From NCBI GenBank assembly GCA_947313885.1, contig CAMZNU010000031.1:1-64000 (forward strand): 64,000 nt of DNA, given 5' to 3'. A model generated the notes under the pieces. It searched no databases and was not told the DNA's origin. It was given only the letters and a program-made list of their open reading frames with translations. The stretch comes from an uncultured Clostridia bacterium (lineage in GTDB: Bacteria; Bacillota; Clostridia; Lachnospirales; CAMZNU01). The translations under genes and the position numbers were made by a program. Shown here piece by piece: positions 28,049-39,174 of the stretch (positions are counted from its first letter, which is position 1; every line of letters starts with the position of its first letter).

Positions 28049-29440
28049 ATGAAAGATGTAGAGAAGTCATTTGAGAAAATAGTAGCTATGGCAAAAAATA
28101 GAGGTTTTGTATTTGCGGGATCGGAAATATATGGAGGGTTAGCAAATACGTGGGATTATGGACCGTTAGGAGTTGAGTTAAAAAATAATGTTAAAAAAGC
28201 GTGGTGGCAAAAATTTATAACAGAGCAAAAAAATGTGGTTGGATTAGATAGTTCAATATTAATGAATAAAGATGTGTGGATTGCATCAGGACATGTAGGT
28301 GGATTTTCAGATCCATTAATGGATTGTAAAGAATGTAAAGAAAGATTTAGAGCGGATAAAATAATAGAAGACGATATGTTTAAAAAAGGTATAGATGGCG
28401 TAGCTGACGGTATGACTAATGAAGAAATGGTAAAATATATTGAAGATAATAAATTAGTATGTCCGTCATGTGGTGAGCAAAACTATACAGACATAAGAGA
28501 ATTTAATTTAATGTTTAAAACAAGTGCAGGAGTTACAGAAGATAGTAAAAATACAATTTATTTAAGACCAGAGACGGCACAAGGAATATTTGTAAACTTT
28601 AAAAATGTGCAAAGAACTACTAGAAAAAAAATACCGTTTGGAATAGGGCAAATAGGTAAATCATTTAGAAATGAAATAACACCAGGAAATTTTATTTTTA
28701 GAACGAGAGAGTTTGAGCAAATGGAGATGGAATTTTTTTGTGAACCAGATACAATTAAAGAATGGCATAAATATTGGAAAAATTTTTGTTTTAATTGGTT
28801 ATTATCATTAGGTATAAAAGAAGAAAATATAAGAATGCGTGAGCATGGAACAGATGAGCTATCGCATTATAGTGAGTCAACAGCAGATATTGAATATAAA
28901 TTCCCGTTTGGATTTGGTGAGCTTTGGGGAATTGCTGATAGAGGTAATTTTGACCTTAAAAGTCATCAAGAAAGTTCAAAAGTAGATTTAACATATTTTG
29001 ACCAAGAAAAGAATGAAAAATATTTACCTCATGTAATAGAACCAGCATTAGGATTAGATAGAGCAGTATTAGCATTTTTATTTGATGCATATGACGAAGA
29101 AGAAATTGGGGAAAATGATACAAGAATAGTTTTAAGATTTAGTAATGCACTAGCACCTATAAAAGTTGGTATTTTACCATTATCGAAAAAATTATCAGAT
29201 GAAGCGGTAGAAATATTTAACACGTTATCAAAACATTTCACTTGTGAGTTTGATGAAACAGGATCGATAGGTAAAAGATATAGAAGGTTTGATGAAATAG
29301 GAACACCGTATTGTATAACATATGATTTTGAAAGTAGAGAAGATAACACAGTAACGATACGTGATAGAGATACGATGGAACAAGTTAGAGTGGCAATAAA
29401 TGAATTAGAACAATACTTTATAGAAAAAATGAAGTTTTAA
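28049..29440 (+). CDS. glyQS: Glycyl-tRNA synthetase (single-chain, class II)
   Basis: [55 protein letters not shown]. Confidence 0.96.
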   Translation: MKDVEKSFEKIVAMAKNRGFVFAGSEIYGGLANTWDYGPLGVELKNNVKKAWWQKFITEQKNVVGLDSSILMNKDVWIASGHVGGFSDPLMDCKECKERFRADKIIEDDMFKKGIDGVADGMTNEEMVKYIEDNKLVCPSCGEQNYTDIREFNLMFKTSAGVTEDSKNTIYLRPETAQGIFVNFKNVQRTTRKKIPFGIGQIGKSFRNEITPGNFIFRTREFEQMEMEFFCEPDTIKEWHKYWKNFCFNWLLSLGIKEENIRMREHGTDELSHYSESTADIEYKFPFGFGELWGIADRGNFDLKSHQESSKVDLTYFDQEKNEKYLPHVIEPALGLDRAVLAFLFDAYDEEEIGENDTRIVLRFSNALAPIKVGILPLSKKLSDEAVEIFNTLSKHFTCEFDETGSIGKRYRRFDEIGTPYCITYDFESREDNTVTIRDRDTMEQVRVAINELEQYFIEKMKF

Positions 29441-29442
29441 AC

Positions 29443-29478
29443 AAAAAAGCTAACTAAATTATTTAGTTAGCTTTTTTG
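29443..29478 (+). terminator. Rho-independent terminator
   Basis: aaaaaagctaactaaat-t-atttagttagctttttt. Confidence 0.88.
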
Positions 29479-29708
29479 TTTGTAAGTATAAATAAAATGA
29501 CAGAGGGAAAATATATTTTCAAATAGAATAATAAATAATAAAGGTGAGAATAGAGGATAGTATTATACATTAACAATAAAGAGAAATGAGTTTAAAAAGG
29601 TATAACAATAAGTTTAAAATAAAAAATGATATAAATTTGAAAATAAAAAGGAATTTATGAAAATATATAGAATAGTAAATAGTAATGGAAGAAGAGAGGA
29701 GGAACAAT

Positions 29709-31454
29709 TTGTTCTTTTCAGACGAAATATTAGAAGAAGTACGAAATTCAAACAATATAAAAGATATAATAAGTAGTTATTTAAAATTAACACCAAAAGG
29801 AGGAGGATATTTTGGATTATGCCCATTTCACAATGAAAAAACGCCGTCATTTAGTGTAAATGAAAGTAAGCAGTTGTATCACTGTTTTGGGTGTGGTGAA
29901 AGTGGTAACGTAATAACATTTATAATGAAAATAGAAAATTATGACTTTATAGATGCGGTAAAACATTTAGCTAACATAGCAAGAATAGACCTTGAAGAGA
30001 TAAAAAACACCAATAAAGATGATTATGTTAAAAGACATAACGAAAAAAAAGAGTTATTAGAAATACATAAGTTATCAGGACGATATTACTACGATAAATT
30101 GCAAAGCAAGGAAGGTGTACAATGTAGGGATTACATAAAAAAAAGGAGTATAGTACTAAGCACCCAACGTAAATATGGATTAGGATACTCTAAAGTAGGG
30201 AAAAGTAATTTACATAAATATTTATTAGAGAAAGGGTATACAAATGAATTATTGTTAAAAAGTGGTTTAATAATAAAAAAAGATGATAAGTATTATGATA
30301 GATTCTTTAATAGACTAATGTTTCCAATATTTAACGTAAGAGGTGACATAGTAGGATTTGGTGGACGCGTGATTGATAATAACATGCCAAAATATTTAAA
30401 TTCTCCAGAAACTATTTTATTTAACAAGAGTAAAATATTATATAATTTAAATTTTGCAATCAAGAAAAACACGGAAAATTTTATATTAGTTGAAGGTTAT
30501 TTAGATGTAATAGCGATGGAGCAAAGTGGGATAACAAATTCGATAGCTACATTAGGTACAGCGTTTAACAATGAGCATATGAAAATACTAAAAAGGTATG
30601 CAAAAAAGATAACGATACTATTTGATAATGATGACGCTGGGATAAAAGCTACATTAAAAACAATAGGCTTATTAGTTAAATCTGATATAAAAGTAAAAGT
30701 ACTTTTATTAAACAATGCAAAAGATCCAGATGAATATATTAAAAAATTTGGAGCGATGAAATTAAAAGAAGAGTTAAAAAATGCAAAACCATATGTATTA
30801 TTTAAAATTGAAACATTAAAAAATAAATATGATATAAAAAATTTAGATGAGAAAATAGAGTTTATAAAAGAAACAGTTAAAATTTTAAGTAGTGTTGAAA
30901 GTAGTGCTGAAAGGGAAATATATATAAAGGAAGTAGCAAGGATAACGGGTATAGCAGGAGAATCTTTAAAAGAGGACATAAAAGAAGGAAAAGTTGTAAA
31001 TAATAAAGTGAGTAAATTTGTAAACATAAAAAAAGAGAGTGAAAATATAAAAAATAATTTCCAACGAAAGGAAAATGTAGAAAATATATTAAACATGTTA
31101 ATCTGTAAACCGTTATTAATACATAAAGTAAAAGATATTTTAAAAGAGGAATACATAATTGATGATGATTATAGAAAAGCGTTAAAAATAATATTTACAA
31201 ATGAAGAAAACTTAACACCAAGCTTTGTAGTTAGTAATTTTTATGAAATAGAAAAGCAAAAAAAAATATCTAAAATATTTAACACAGATATTGAATTTTC
31301 AAATAAAGAAATAGAAAAAGCACTAAATGATCAGTTAAAAACAGTATTAGAAAGTTACATTAAAACGAAGAGCAATGCAATAAAAAAGATAGAGGACTTA
31401 AAAGAAATGAATAAATTAAAACAAAAGATAAAAAATATGTATATTAAACTATAA
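29709..31454 (+). CDS. dnaG: DNA primase
   Basis: GLCPFHNEKTPSFSVNESKQLYHCFGCGESGNVI zinc motif, LVEGYLDVIA, LFDNDDAG. AGGAGG-6 nt-TTG argues for a TTG start at 29709. Confidence 0.93.
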   Translation: MFFSDEILEEVRNSNNIKDIISSYLKLTPKGGGYFGLCPFHNEKTPSFSVNESKQLYHCFGCGESGNVITFIMKIENYDFIDAVKHLANIARIDLEEIKNTNKDDYVKRHNEKKELLEIHKLSGRYYYDKLQSKEGVQCRDYIKKRSIVLSTQRKYGLGYSKVGKSNLHKYLLEKGYTNELLLKSGLIIKKDDKYYDRFFNRLMFPIFNVRGDIVGFGGRVIDNNMPKYLNSPETILFNKSKILYNLNFAIKKNTENFILVEGYLDVIAMEQSGITNSIATLGTAFNNEHMKILKRYAKKITILFDNDDAGIKATLKTIGLLVKSDIKVKVLLLNNAKDPDEYIKKFGAMKLKEELKNAKPYVLFKIETLKNKYDIKNLDEKIEFIKETVKILSSVESSAEREIYIKEVARITGIAGESLKEDIKEGKVVNNKVSKFVNIKKESENIKNNFQRKENVENILNMLICKPLLIHKVKDILKEEYIIDDDYRKALKIIFTNEENLTPSFVVSNFYEIEKQKKISKIFNTDIEFSNKEIEKALNDQLKTVLESYIKTKSNAIKKIEDLKEMNKLKQKIKNMYIKL

Positions 31455-31486
31455 ATATTGTGAATACTTTTAGAGAGGAAGATTAA

Positions 31487-32608
31487 ATGCTAAAAAAATT
31501 TGAAGAAAAAATAATATTAAAAGATTTAGAAAATAGTGTATTATCAGCTAGAATAGATGAATTAGCGTTAATAGCAAAAAAAAGTAAAAACATATTAGAA
31601 AATAAAGAGGTGTTAAGTTATTTAGTGGATTTAGATTTAGGGAAAGAAGAATACGACTATGTTTATAAAAATTTAATAAAAAGAAAAGTTGAAATTTTAA
31701 AAGAATCCGATGAGGAAGATGATACATCAGAAAAAGTTATAAAGCAAAATATTAAAGAAATGATGGCAACAACGACAGCAAATATCGATGATCATGTTAA
31801 AATGTATTTAAAAGAAATCGGAAAGGTGCAATTATTATCAGCGACAGAAGAAATCGAACTAGCTAAAAAAGTTGTGTTAGGTGATGAAGAAAGTAAAAAA
31901 AGATTAGCTGAGGCAAACTTAAGGTTAGTTGTTAGTATTGCTAAAAAGTATATAGGTCGTGGAATGTTATTTCTAGATTTAATACAAGAAGGTAATTTAG
32001 GATTAATAAAAGCTGTTGAGAAGTTTGATCATACTAAAGGGTTTAAGTTTAGTACATATGCTACTTGGTGGATAAGACAAGCTATTACGAGAGCGATAGC
32101 GGATCAATCGAGAACTATTAGGATTCCTGTGCATATGGTAGAAACTATTAATAAATTAATACGTGTTTCAAGAGAGCAGTTACAAATATTAGGAAGAGAA
32201 GCAACAATAGAAGAGATAGCAAGAGAAATGCAAATATCAAGTGAAAAAGTAAGAGAAATAATGAAAATTGCACAAGAGCCAGTATCTTTAGAAACGCCGA
32301 TAGGAGAGGAGGAAGATAGTCACTTAGGAGATTTTATATCAGATGAAATAACGCCATCACCAGAGGACGTAGCTACGTATGTGTTGTTACGTGAGCAACT
32401 AATGGAAGTATTAGACACATTAACTGATAGGGAAAAAAGAGTTCTTAAATTGAGATTTGGATTAGAGGATGGAAAGCCTAGAACATTAGAAGAAGTTGGA
32501 AAAGAATTTTTGGTAACTAGAGAAAGAATAAGACAAATAGAAGCGAAAGCTTTAAGAAAATTAAGACATCCGACGAGGAGTAGAAAATTGAAAGATTATG
32601 TTGAGTAA
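31487..32608 (+). CDS. rpoD: Housekeeping RNA polymerase sigma factor
   Basis: [74 protein letters not shown]; sigma-4 helix. Confidence 0.97.
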   Translation: MLKKFEEKIILKDLENSVLSARIDELALIAKKSKNILENKEVLSYLVDLDLGKEEYDYVYKNLIKRKVEILKESDEEDDTSEKVIKQNIKEMMATTTANIDDHVKMYLKEIGKVQLLSATEEIELAKKVVLGDEESKKRLAEANLRLVVSIAKKYIGRGMLFLDLIQEGNLGLIKAVEKFDHTKGFKFSTYATWWIRQAITRAIADQSRTIRIPVHMVETINKLIRVSREQLQILGREATIEEIAREMQISSEKVREIMKIAQEPVSLETPIGEEEDSHLGDFISDEITPSPEDVATYVLLREQLMEVLDTLTDREKRVLKLRFGLEDGKPRTLEEVGKEFLVTRERIRQIEAKALRKLRHPTRSRKLKDYVE

Positions 32609-32693
32609 GAGTATGTGACTTTATCACACATATAAAAAACTATTTAATGTATAATAAAATAATAAAATATAATTTAAATTGAAGGAGGATATT

Positions 32694-33002
32694 ATGGCTG
32701 TAGAAATATTAAATGAGGGTAATTTTGAAGAAAAAATAAAAAGTGCAACAAAACCTGTAATTGTAGATTTTTATGCAGATTGGTGTGGACCTTGTAAAAT
32801 GGTAGCACCTGTTTTTGAGGACATAGCTGCAAATAATAGCGAAGTACAAATATACAAAGTAGATGTAGATAAAGCATCTGGGATAGCTAGTAAATATGGT
32901 GTTATGAACATACCAACGATTATATGTTTTAAAGATGGTGAAATTCATAAGAAGCAAGTTGGTGCGGTACCAAAAGATGCTATTTTAGAATTAGCAAAGT
33001 AA
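32694..33002 (+). CDS. trxA: Thioredoxin
   Basis: DFYADWCGPCKMVAP; RBS ggagg supports the start at 32694. Confidence 0.95.
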   Translation: MAVEILNEGNFEEKIKSATKPVIVDFYADWCGPCKMVAPVFEDIAANNSEVQIYKVDVDKASGIASKYGVMNIPTIICFKDGEIHKKQVGAVPKDAILELAK

Positions 33003-33007
33003 ACATA

Positions 33008-33066
33008 AAAGAATAATAAAAAAGATAGATTACAATGAATTGTAATCTATCTTTTTTATTATTCTT
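33008..33066. terminator. Long bidirectional terminator between trxA and PBP gene
   Basis: agaataataaaaaagatagattacaat-g-aattgtaatctatcttttttattattct near-perfect inverted repeat. Confidence 0.88.
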
Positions 33067-33082
33067 TTATATGTAAAAAATA

Positions 33083-35842
33083 TTAAGTAAGTTCATCTAC
33101 TAAGTTAAAATCATCAATAAATTCAGGGTCAACATTTTCAGGTGGTGGAGGTATTAAATTATCCTCCTCAACAAGTTCATCTTCATCAACAAGTTCATCT
33201 TCCTCAACAAGTTCATCGATGATATTATTGTTATTAAAATCCTCATCAATAGATGGAAAGATTAAATCCGAATCATTATTAAAGAAACCATCATTGTCAA
33301 AAAAATCATAACTAGTATGAACGTTACAAAATTCAGTAGGACGTTCATATTTAGCGTCTAAAACCACAGTCGAATAATTAGAGACATAAGAATATTTATT
33401 AGAGAAATCATTATCTTTATCTAAAACCACAACATTCTTAACTAAATTAGTAGGACAAAATTTACTAGCTAATAGCCCAGTAGATGTATCTATACGTGCG
33501 ATACCATGGGTTTTTTCGATAGTAGTTGGGACAAATCTTTTATTAAAAATTTCACTTACAATTCTGTTACCACGAGGATCTTTAGATGTATATTCATTAG
33601 GAAGAAGTCCAGAATCTAAAGATACATTTTCATTTACGATGCCACTAGGTCTAGAAAAGTTTTTGTTCGGAAGTTCTTTTTCTGTGTGGATACGCTCCAT
33701 AATATGACGCCATAAATTTTTACTAACATTTTTATCACCAACAATAGGTTTAGGTTGATCATATCCATATAATACGGTAGCAGTATAGTATGGTGTAAAG
33801 CCAGAGAAAATTAAATCTTTACTATCAGATGTAGTACCTGTTTTTCCAGCGATAGACATGTTGCTAAAACTAGCTCCGATTCCAGTACCGCGGGTAACAA
33901 CATCAATCATAGTGCTGGTGAGCAAATAAGCGGTTTCAGGAGATATAACTTGTTTAGGCGCAATGTCATTAGAAAGAATTAAAACGTTATTGTGGTCATA
34001 AACATTTGTATAAAAATAAGGTTTGTTGTAAGTACCATAGTTAGCGATAGCAGTGAATGCACCAGTAAGTTCTAAATTGCTTACTCCGTCAGTAATGCCA
34101 CCTAGAGCTAAAGATGGTGTTTTATCAGTAAAAATTTGTCCATTTGAAGAATAGCTCTCTACGAGAGATGTAAACCCAAAATTTTCTAAATAGGCGAAAG
34201 AAGTGTTTACGCCAATGAGTTCAAGTCCACGGACAGCAAGAGTATTTATTGAACGGTATATACCACGTCTAGCAGTAGTAAGCCCTTCGTAAGTGTGACT
34301 CCAGTTTTTAATTGTATGTTCATCTTTGTCGGCTGGTAACGGTACGTCATCTATAGTTGAGCCAGGTGATAACAATCCAAGGTCAAAAGCAGGTGCATAA
34401 ACCGATAATATTTTAAATACAGATCCTGGTTGTCTAAGGGATTGAGTAGCTCTATTTAGAGAACGGTTGGCAGTTTTTTCGCCACGACCGCCGACAACAC
34501 CTTTGACCGCACCTGTGGAATTCTCAATAACAAGAAAAGAGGATTGAGGTTGAACTGTAGGGGTTATATCTTCGGCTATAATAATATCGTTAGCACCTAA
34601 TAAATTTTTTTGGACATCAGAAATAAAATCTTCTATTTCTGATGAGTTTTTAATAGTTCCTTTTCTTTCATAATGCTTAACATCGTTTGTAATAGTATTT
34701 TTCACAGAAATAAAATATTGCAAATCTATTTCAAATTGGTTTTCTGGGAAAAAAGAGTTATCTAAATAAGTTTCTTCTAATATAGATTGAATTTTAAGAT
34801 CTATGGGTATTTCAATAGTAAGCCCACCATTGTAAACTAACCTAGAAGCGTCAGAAGAAGTGTATCCGATGGCAACAAGATCGTCTACAACATTTTTAAT
34901 AACTTGATCAGTATAATAACTGTAAGTCGACGTTTCTTCTTCGACTACTTTACGAGATTCATAAATTCTAGTGTACACGCCACCGTCTTTCAGATCGTTT
35001 TTGGCAACAATGTAATCATCCGAGTTAATAAGCTCTTGCTCTAACATATAATCAAGTACAGTTTCGGCACGGACTTGATTAAGGGTTGGATTTACGTTAG
35101 GCGATAATTTAGATGGAAATTGTGTAATACTGGCAATTACAGCACTTTCAGATAGAGTTAAGTCGGAAACATCCTTATCAAAATAGAAAGTAGATGCTGT
35201 ACGTACACCGTTAAGACCGTTACCAAGTGCAATTTCGTTTAAATATAATTCTAAAATATGTTGTTTTGCATCTAACTTAGAACCTAATGTATCTATTAAA
35301 TCATTTTCGAATTGTATAGCAAGATATTGTTCTTGAAGTTTAGAAACGACATTATTACTAGTTAAGTTACGTGCATTTTTTATAAGTTGCTGAGTGATCG
35401 TACTAGCTCCAGAAGTTGACTTACCTGTAATAGTAGTATAAATAGCACGAGTAAGTCCTTTAACATCTATGCCATTGTGAGAATAAAACCTAGAATCTTC
35501 GATAGCGATAAAAGCGTTTTGAAGATGTAAAGGTATATAATCAAGAGTAACATAAATTCGTTTTTCGCTAGCGTCTAACATTTGGTAAAGTTCTTTAGTG
35601 TCATCACTGACAATTTGTGAAGAATAAATATCCGGTTGAATAGAAGTTGCTTGTAAAGTTGGAGCGTTTTTAAGAATGCCAAGATAGACGCCAGCAAGAG
35701 CGCCAATTGCAGAAAAAACTAAAATAAGAGATAAGGCTATAATTAGTTTTTTAAGAATCAAATTGGCTTTAGATTTTACTTTAGTTGTATTTGATGTCAT
35801 TTTTTTTATATTTTTATTATTATTTTTTTTAGAGTAGTTCAT
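33083..35842 (-). CDS. Class A penicillin-binding protein (PBP1A family)
   Basis: Transglycosylase motifs AIEDSRFYSHNGID, GASTITQQLIKN; transpeptidase SIAGKTGTTSDSKD; acidic low-complexity C-terminus. Confidence 0.93.
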   Translation of the reverse strand: MNYSKKNNNKNIKKMTSNTTKVKSKANLILKKLIIALSLILVFSAIGALAGVYLGILKNAPTLQATSIQPDIYSSQIVSDDTKELYQMLDASEKRIYVTLDYIPLHLQNAFIAIEDSRFYSHNGIDVKGLTRAIYTTITGKSTSGASTITQQLIKNARNLTSNNVVSKLQEQYLAIQFENDLIDTLGSKLDAKQHILELYLNEIALGNGLNGVRTASTFYFDKDVSDLTLSESAVIASITQFPSKLSPNVNPTLNQVRAETVLDYMLEQELINSDDYIVAKNDLKDGGVYTRIYESRKVVEEETSTYSYYTDQVIKNVVDDLVAIGYTSSDASRLVYNGGLTIEIPIDLKIQSILEETYLDNSFFPENQFEIDLQYFISVKNTITNDVKHYERKGTIKNSSEIEDFISDVQKNLLGANDIIIAEDITPTVQPQSSFLVIENSTGAVKGVVGGRGEKTANRSLNRATQSLRQPGSVFKILSVYAPAFDLGLLSPGSTIDDVPLPADKDEHTIKNWSHTYEGLTTARRGIYRSINTLAVRGLELIGVNTSFAYLENFGFTSLVESYSSNGQIFTDKTPSLALGGITDGVSNLELTGAFTAIANYGTYNKPYFYTNVYDHNNVLILSNDIAPKQVISPETAYLLTSTMIDVVTRGTGIGASFSNMSIAGKTGTTSDSKDLIFSGFTPYYTATVLYGYDQPKPIVGDKNVSKNLWRHIMERIHTEKELPNKNFSRPSGIVNENVSLDSGLLPNEYTSKDPRGNRIVSEIFNKRFVPTTIEKTHGIARIDTSTGLLASKFCPTNLVKNVVVLDKDNDFSNKYSYVSNYSTVVLDAKYERPTEFCNVHTSYDFFDNDGFFNNDSDLIFPSIDEDFNNNNIIDELVEEDELVDEDELVEEDNLIPPPPENVDPEFIDDFNLVDELT

Positions 35843-35955
35843 AAATACCTCCGTGATATATTATTTCAATTAAAAATTTTAATAATTGTATCATAAAAAA
35901 AGTAATTTAAGTATCTTATTTATATTTTTTTAATAGTATAAAAGTAGGTGATTAT

Positions 35956-36615
35956 ATGAGAATAGTGAGAAAAAATAATAATAAAAAAAATAGTATTAAA
36001 AAAAAAATAATAAAATTCTGTGGGATTTTATTTTTATTAACGTGGCTGTTAATAATTACGATGCAATATGTAGATAATAAATTATTGCCATATGTTTTAG
36101 TCATAGTAGATAACTACATAAAAAATGATTTAAATATAGAAGTATCAAAAAGTGTCTTAAATACAGTTAGTGAGAATAATATAAGTATGGATGAAATATA
36201 TAATCTAAGAACTGATATAGATGGGAATGTAAAATCTTTAGAAGTTAATACAATAAAAATGAATGAATTATGTGCAGAGATAGCACAGGATTTATCAGAA
36301 GATTTAATGGAAATAGAAGATAAGTTAATAGAATTACCGTTAGGTATAATATCAGATGTAGAAGTATTGTCAAACTTAGGACCAACATATAAAATATGGG
36401 TTATGGCAGTTGGGAATGTAGAAGTAAGCTATAAAACAGATTTTACAACAGCGGGATATAACCAATCGCATTTTAAATTAGGACTAGAGATAAAAATAGA
36501 AGTTCAATTAGCGAACCCATTAAGAAAAGAAAGTATAGAAGTAATACGAGAAGTTGGGTTAGTAAATACAATAATTAATGGTGACGTTCCAAGCTTTTAT
36601 TCTGGTAGCTATTAA
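35956..36615 (+). CDS. yunB: Sporulation protein YunB-like
   Basis: N-terminal TM; ELPLGIISDVEVLSNLGPTYKI, TAGYNQSHFKLGLEIKIEVQLANPL. Confidence 0.85.
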   Translation: MRIVRKNNNKKNSIKKKIIKFCGILFLLTWLLIITMQYVDNKLLPYVLVIVDNYIKNDLNIEVSKSVLNTVSENNISMDEIYNLRTDIDGNVKSLEVNTIKMNELCAEIAQDLSEDLMEIEDKLIELPLGIISDVEVLSNLGPTYKIWVMAVGNVEVSYKTDFTTAGYNQSHFKLGLEIKIEVQLANPLRKESIEVIREVGLVNTIINGDVPSFYSGSY

Positions 36616-36879
36616 TATATTGTAGCACATGTAATAATTATAAAATGCTATAGCTGTTAATTTATAAAAATGGAACATAATATGAATACAAAAGAGAAAT
36701 AAAAAGATAAGTGAATTAAAAGTTATGAAAGTTAAAAAGGTAAATTAAAAAGATATTAAGTTTTAGGTAAAAGTACAAACAAGTGGAAATTTATTAATAG
36801 GTCAAATAAACTTAAATAATAAAACACAATAAAAACAACTAGCTATTATTTTAAATAGTTAAGGATACAATAAAAAAAT

Positions 36880-37025
36880 ATAAAGCGAGAAGCTGATTTC
36901 TGTATTTTACAGGAGTTAGCTTCTTTAAATTCTATTGATATCTAAAGTTATAATAATAATTCATGTAGTCGTTTATTAAATACTTTTCATTTTCACTATC
37001 TGCTATAAAATGCAACTTGATCCGT
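36880..37025 (-). pseudogene. IS3-family (IS150-like) transposase OrfB C-terminal relic
   Basis: Minus-strand frame reads ...ENEKYLINDYMNYYYNFRYQ*NLKKLTPVKYRNQLLAF, matching the RYQWNLKKMTPVxYRNxLL type of IS3 C-terminus with W converted to TAG. Confidence 0.75.
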
Positions 37026-37136
37026 TATTGCCTTTAGAGTAATTTTTTTTAATATTTATTTGTTCTTAAATTTTCAACTTCATTTTTGGTAAACAATACT
37101 TCACTAATACCCTCAAATCATTATAGTCTAGTGCAT

Positions 37137-37190
37137 AAAAAAAGAACTTATATCAATAGACTTTTTTAGTGTCTATTATATAGGTTCCAA
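37137..37190 (-). terminator. Terminator of the S1-protein gene (possibly derived from IS3-type terminal repeats)
   Basis: Minus strand: ggaacctatataatagac-actaaaaaa-gtctattgatataagttc-ttttttt. Confidence 0.65.
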
Positions 37191-37215
37191 TTTAAAAAAA
37201 ACTTTTATTTTTTAT

Positions 37216-37608
37216 TTAACGGCGTTTAATACGTTTATTTAAAGTTGTTTGAGTTTCATTTGATGATTTTAGCCATGTGCTAAGTTTATCTTCAAAACTT
37301 CCAGGTATAACATCGTCTTTTGAAGATTTTTTATTTGCAAATTTCTTTTGTACAGGCTTTTCAGTAGCATCTTTAATAGAAAGAGATATGCGATTAGTTT
37401 TTTCTTCAATAGAAAGAACTTTAACCATAACTACATCATCAACTTTAACAGCATCATTAATATCTTTAATAAATTTATGAGATACTTGAGAAATGTGAAC
37501 GAGTCCAGATTTTTTATTGGGTAAAAGTACGAGAGCTGTATACGGGTTAACTTTAGTAACAGTGCCAGAAACGATAGTACCTACTTTAACTTCTTCTAAA
37601 TTAGACAT
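37216..37608 (-). CDS. S1 RNA-binding domain protein (YugI/GSP13-like)
   Basis: VGTIVSGTVTKVNPYTALVLLPNKKSGLVHISQVSHKFIKDINDAVKVDDVVMVKVLSIEEKTNRISLSIK. Confidence 0.88.
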   Translation of the reverse strand: MSNLEEVKVGTIVSGTVTKVNPYTALVLLPNKKSGLVHISQVSHKFIKDINDAVKVDDVVMVKVLSIEEKTNRISLSIKDATEKPVQKKFANKKSSKDDVIPGSFEDKLSTWLKSSNETQTTLNKRIKRR

Positions 37609-37682
37609 TTAATAATTCTCCTATAATTTAATGTTATAATAGTATCATAGTAAATATACAAAAACAATAAAAGGGAGATAAT

Positions 37683-39041
37683 ATGAGCAGAAAAAAAATA
37701 CGAGAATATGAAGAAATAGAAATAAAAGGGTTTAAGTTCCCAAATAACGGGATATGTTACGTAAATGATAGAGAAGTAAAAATAAAAAATGCCATTCCAG
37801 GGCAGATAGTAGATATAAGGGTTAAAAAAAGTAGAAAAGGAGATAAAGGGCAAGTAATTAATTTAAGAAAAAAATCAGAAATGGAAATAGAACCTGTATG
37901 TGAAGATTTTGGTATGTGCGGAGGGTGTACGTTTCAACATATAAAATATGAAGATGAATTAAAAATAAAAGAAAAAATGGTACTAGGTTTATTTCAAAAT
38001 ATAGAAATAGGGGAATACTTAGGAATAAATGAATCACCAACATCAGAACAATATAGAAATAAAATGGAATATTCATTTGGTGATGAAAGTAAAGAAGGAG
38101 AGCTAGCGTTAGGAATGAGAAAAAGAAATAGTTACTATGAAGTTGTAACATCTAAAAAATGTAACATAGTAGATAACGATTATAGAACTATATTAACATC
38201 AGTTCTTGAATATTTTAAAAATAGTGGAGAAACTTTTTACCATAAAAATAAACAAACAGGATGTCTACGACATTTATTAGTGAGAAAAGGTGACAACACA
38301 GGTGAAATTATAATAGGGCTTGTAACTAAATATGGATTAGATGAAAAATTATTAGAAGGTTTTAAAAAGATTTTATTAGATTTGACTTTAAAAAGTGAAA
38401 TAAAAGGGATTTATAACATAGTAAATAAAGGTGTTGCCGATGTTGTACAAGCAGATGAATTAAATATATTATATGGAGATACATTTTTTTATGAAAAATT
38501 ATTAGATTTAAAATTTAAAGTAAATATTTTTTCTTTCTTCCAGACAAATTCAAAAGGTGCAGAGGCGTTATATGAAATAGTAAATGATTTTATAGGTGAT
38601 ACAAAAGATAAAACTATTTTTGATTTATATTGTGGAACGGGAACAATATCACAAATAGTTTCAAAACGAGCTAAAAAAGTAATAGGAGTTGAAATAGTTG
38701 AAGAAGCAATAAAAGATGCTAAAGAAAATTGTAAAATAAACAATATAACTAATGTAGATTTTATATGCGGTGACGTTTTAAAAGTTATAGAGGAAATAAA
38801 AGATAAACCAGACATTATAATATTAGATCCACCAAGAAATGGCATTCATGAAAAAGCATTAAACATAATAATAAATTATGGAGTTAAAAATATAATATAC
38901 GTATCATGTAAACCAACATCATTACTTAGAGATATAGAAATATTTAATAAAAATGGTTATGAAGTTAAAAAATTACAATTACAAGATATGTTTCCAAAAA
39001 CTTACCATGTGGAAACTGTTGTGTTATTAGAGAAAAAATAA
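37683..39041 (+). CDS. 23S rRNA (uracil-5-)-methyltransferase, RlmD/RlmCD-type (TRAM + FeS)
   Basis: CEDFGMCGGCTFQHI, FFQTNSKGAEALY, DLYCGTGTIS, LDPPRNGIHEKAL, YVSCKPTSLLRD. Confidence 0.93.
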   Translation: MSRKKIREYEEIEIKGFKFPNNGICYVNDREVKIKNAIPGQIVDIRVKKSRKGDKGQVINLRKKSEMEIEPVCEDFGMCGGCTFQHIKYEDELKIKEKMVLGLFQNIEIGEYLGINESPTSEQYRNKMEYSFGDESKEGELALGMRKRNSYYEVVTSKKCNIVDNDYRTILTSVLEYFKNSGETFYHKNKQTGCLRHLLVRKGDNTGEIIIGLVTKYGLDEKLLEGFKKILLDLTLKSEIKGIYNIVNKGVADVVQADELNILYGDTFFYEKLLDLKFKVNIFSFFQTNSKGAEALYEIVNDFIGDTKDKTIFDLYCGTGTISQIVSKRAKKVIGVEIVEEAIKDAKENCKINNITNVDFICGDVLKVIEEIKDKPDIIILDPPRNGIHEKALNIIINYGVKNIIYVSCKPTSLLRDIEIFNKNGYEVKKLQLQDMFPKTYHVETVVLLEKK

Positions 39042-39114
39042 AGTGAACTTGTAAGTAATATTTACAAGTTCAAGGTAAGCCCCACACCTAAATATTTAGG
39101 CGTGGGGCTTTTTA
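39042..39114 (+). terminator. Two consecutive hairpins; the second is a strong terminator
   Basis: gaacttgta-agtaatat-tacaagttc then agccccacaccta-aatatt-taggcgtggggcttttt. Confidence 0.85.
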
Positions 39115-39174
39115 AGGAATTTTTTACAATTATGTGATAAAATATATAAAATAACTTGTAGATAGGAGGTAAAT

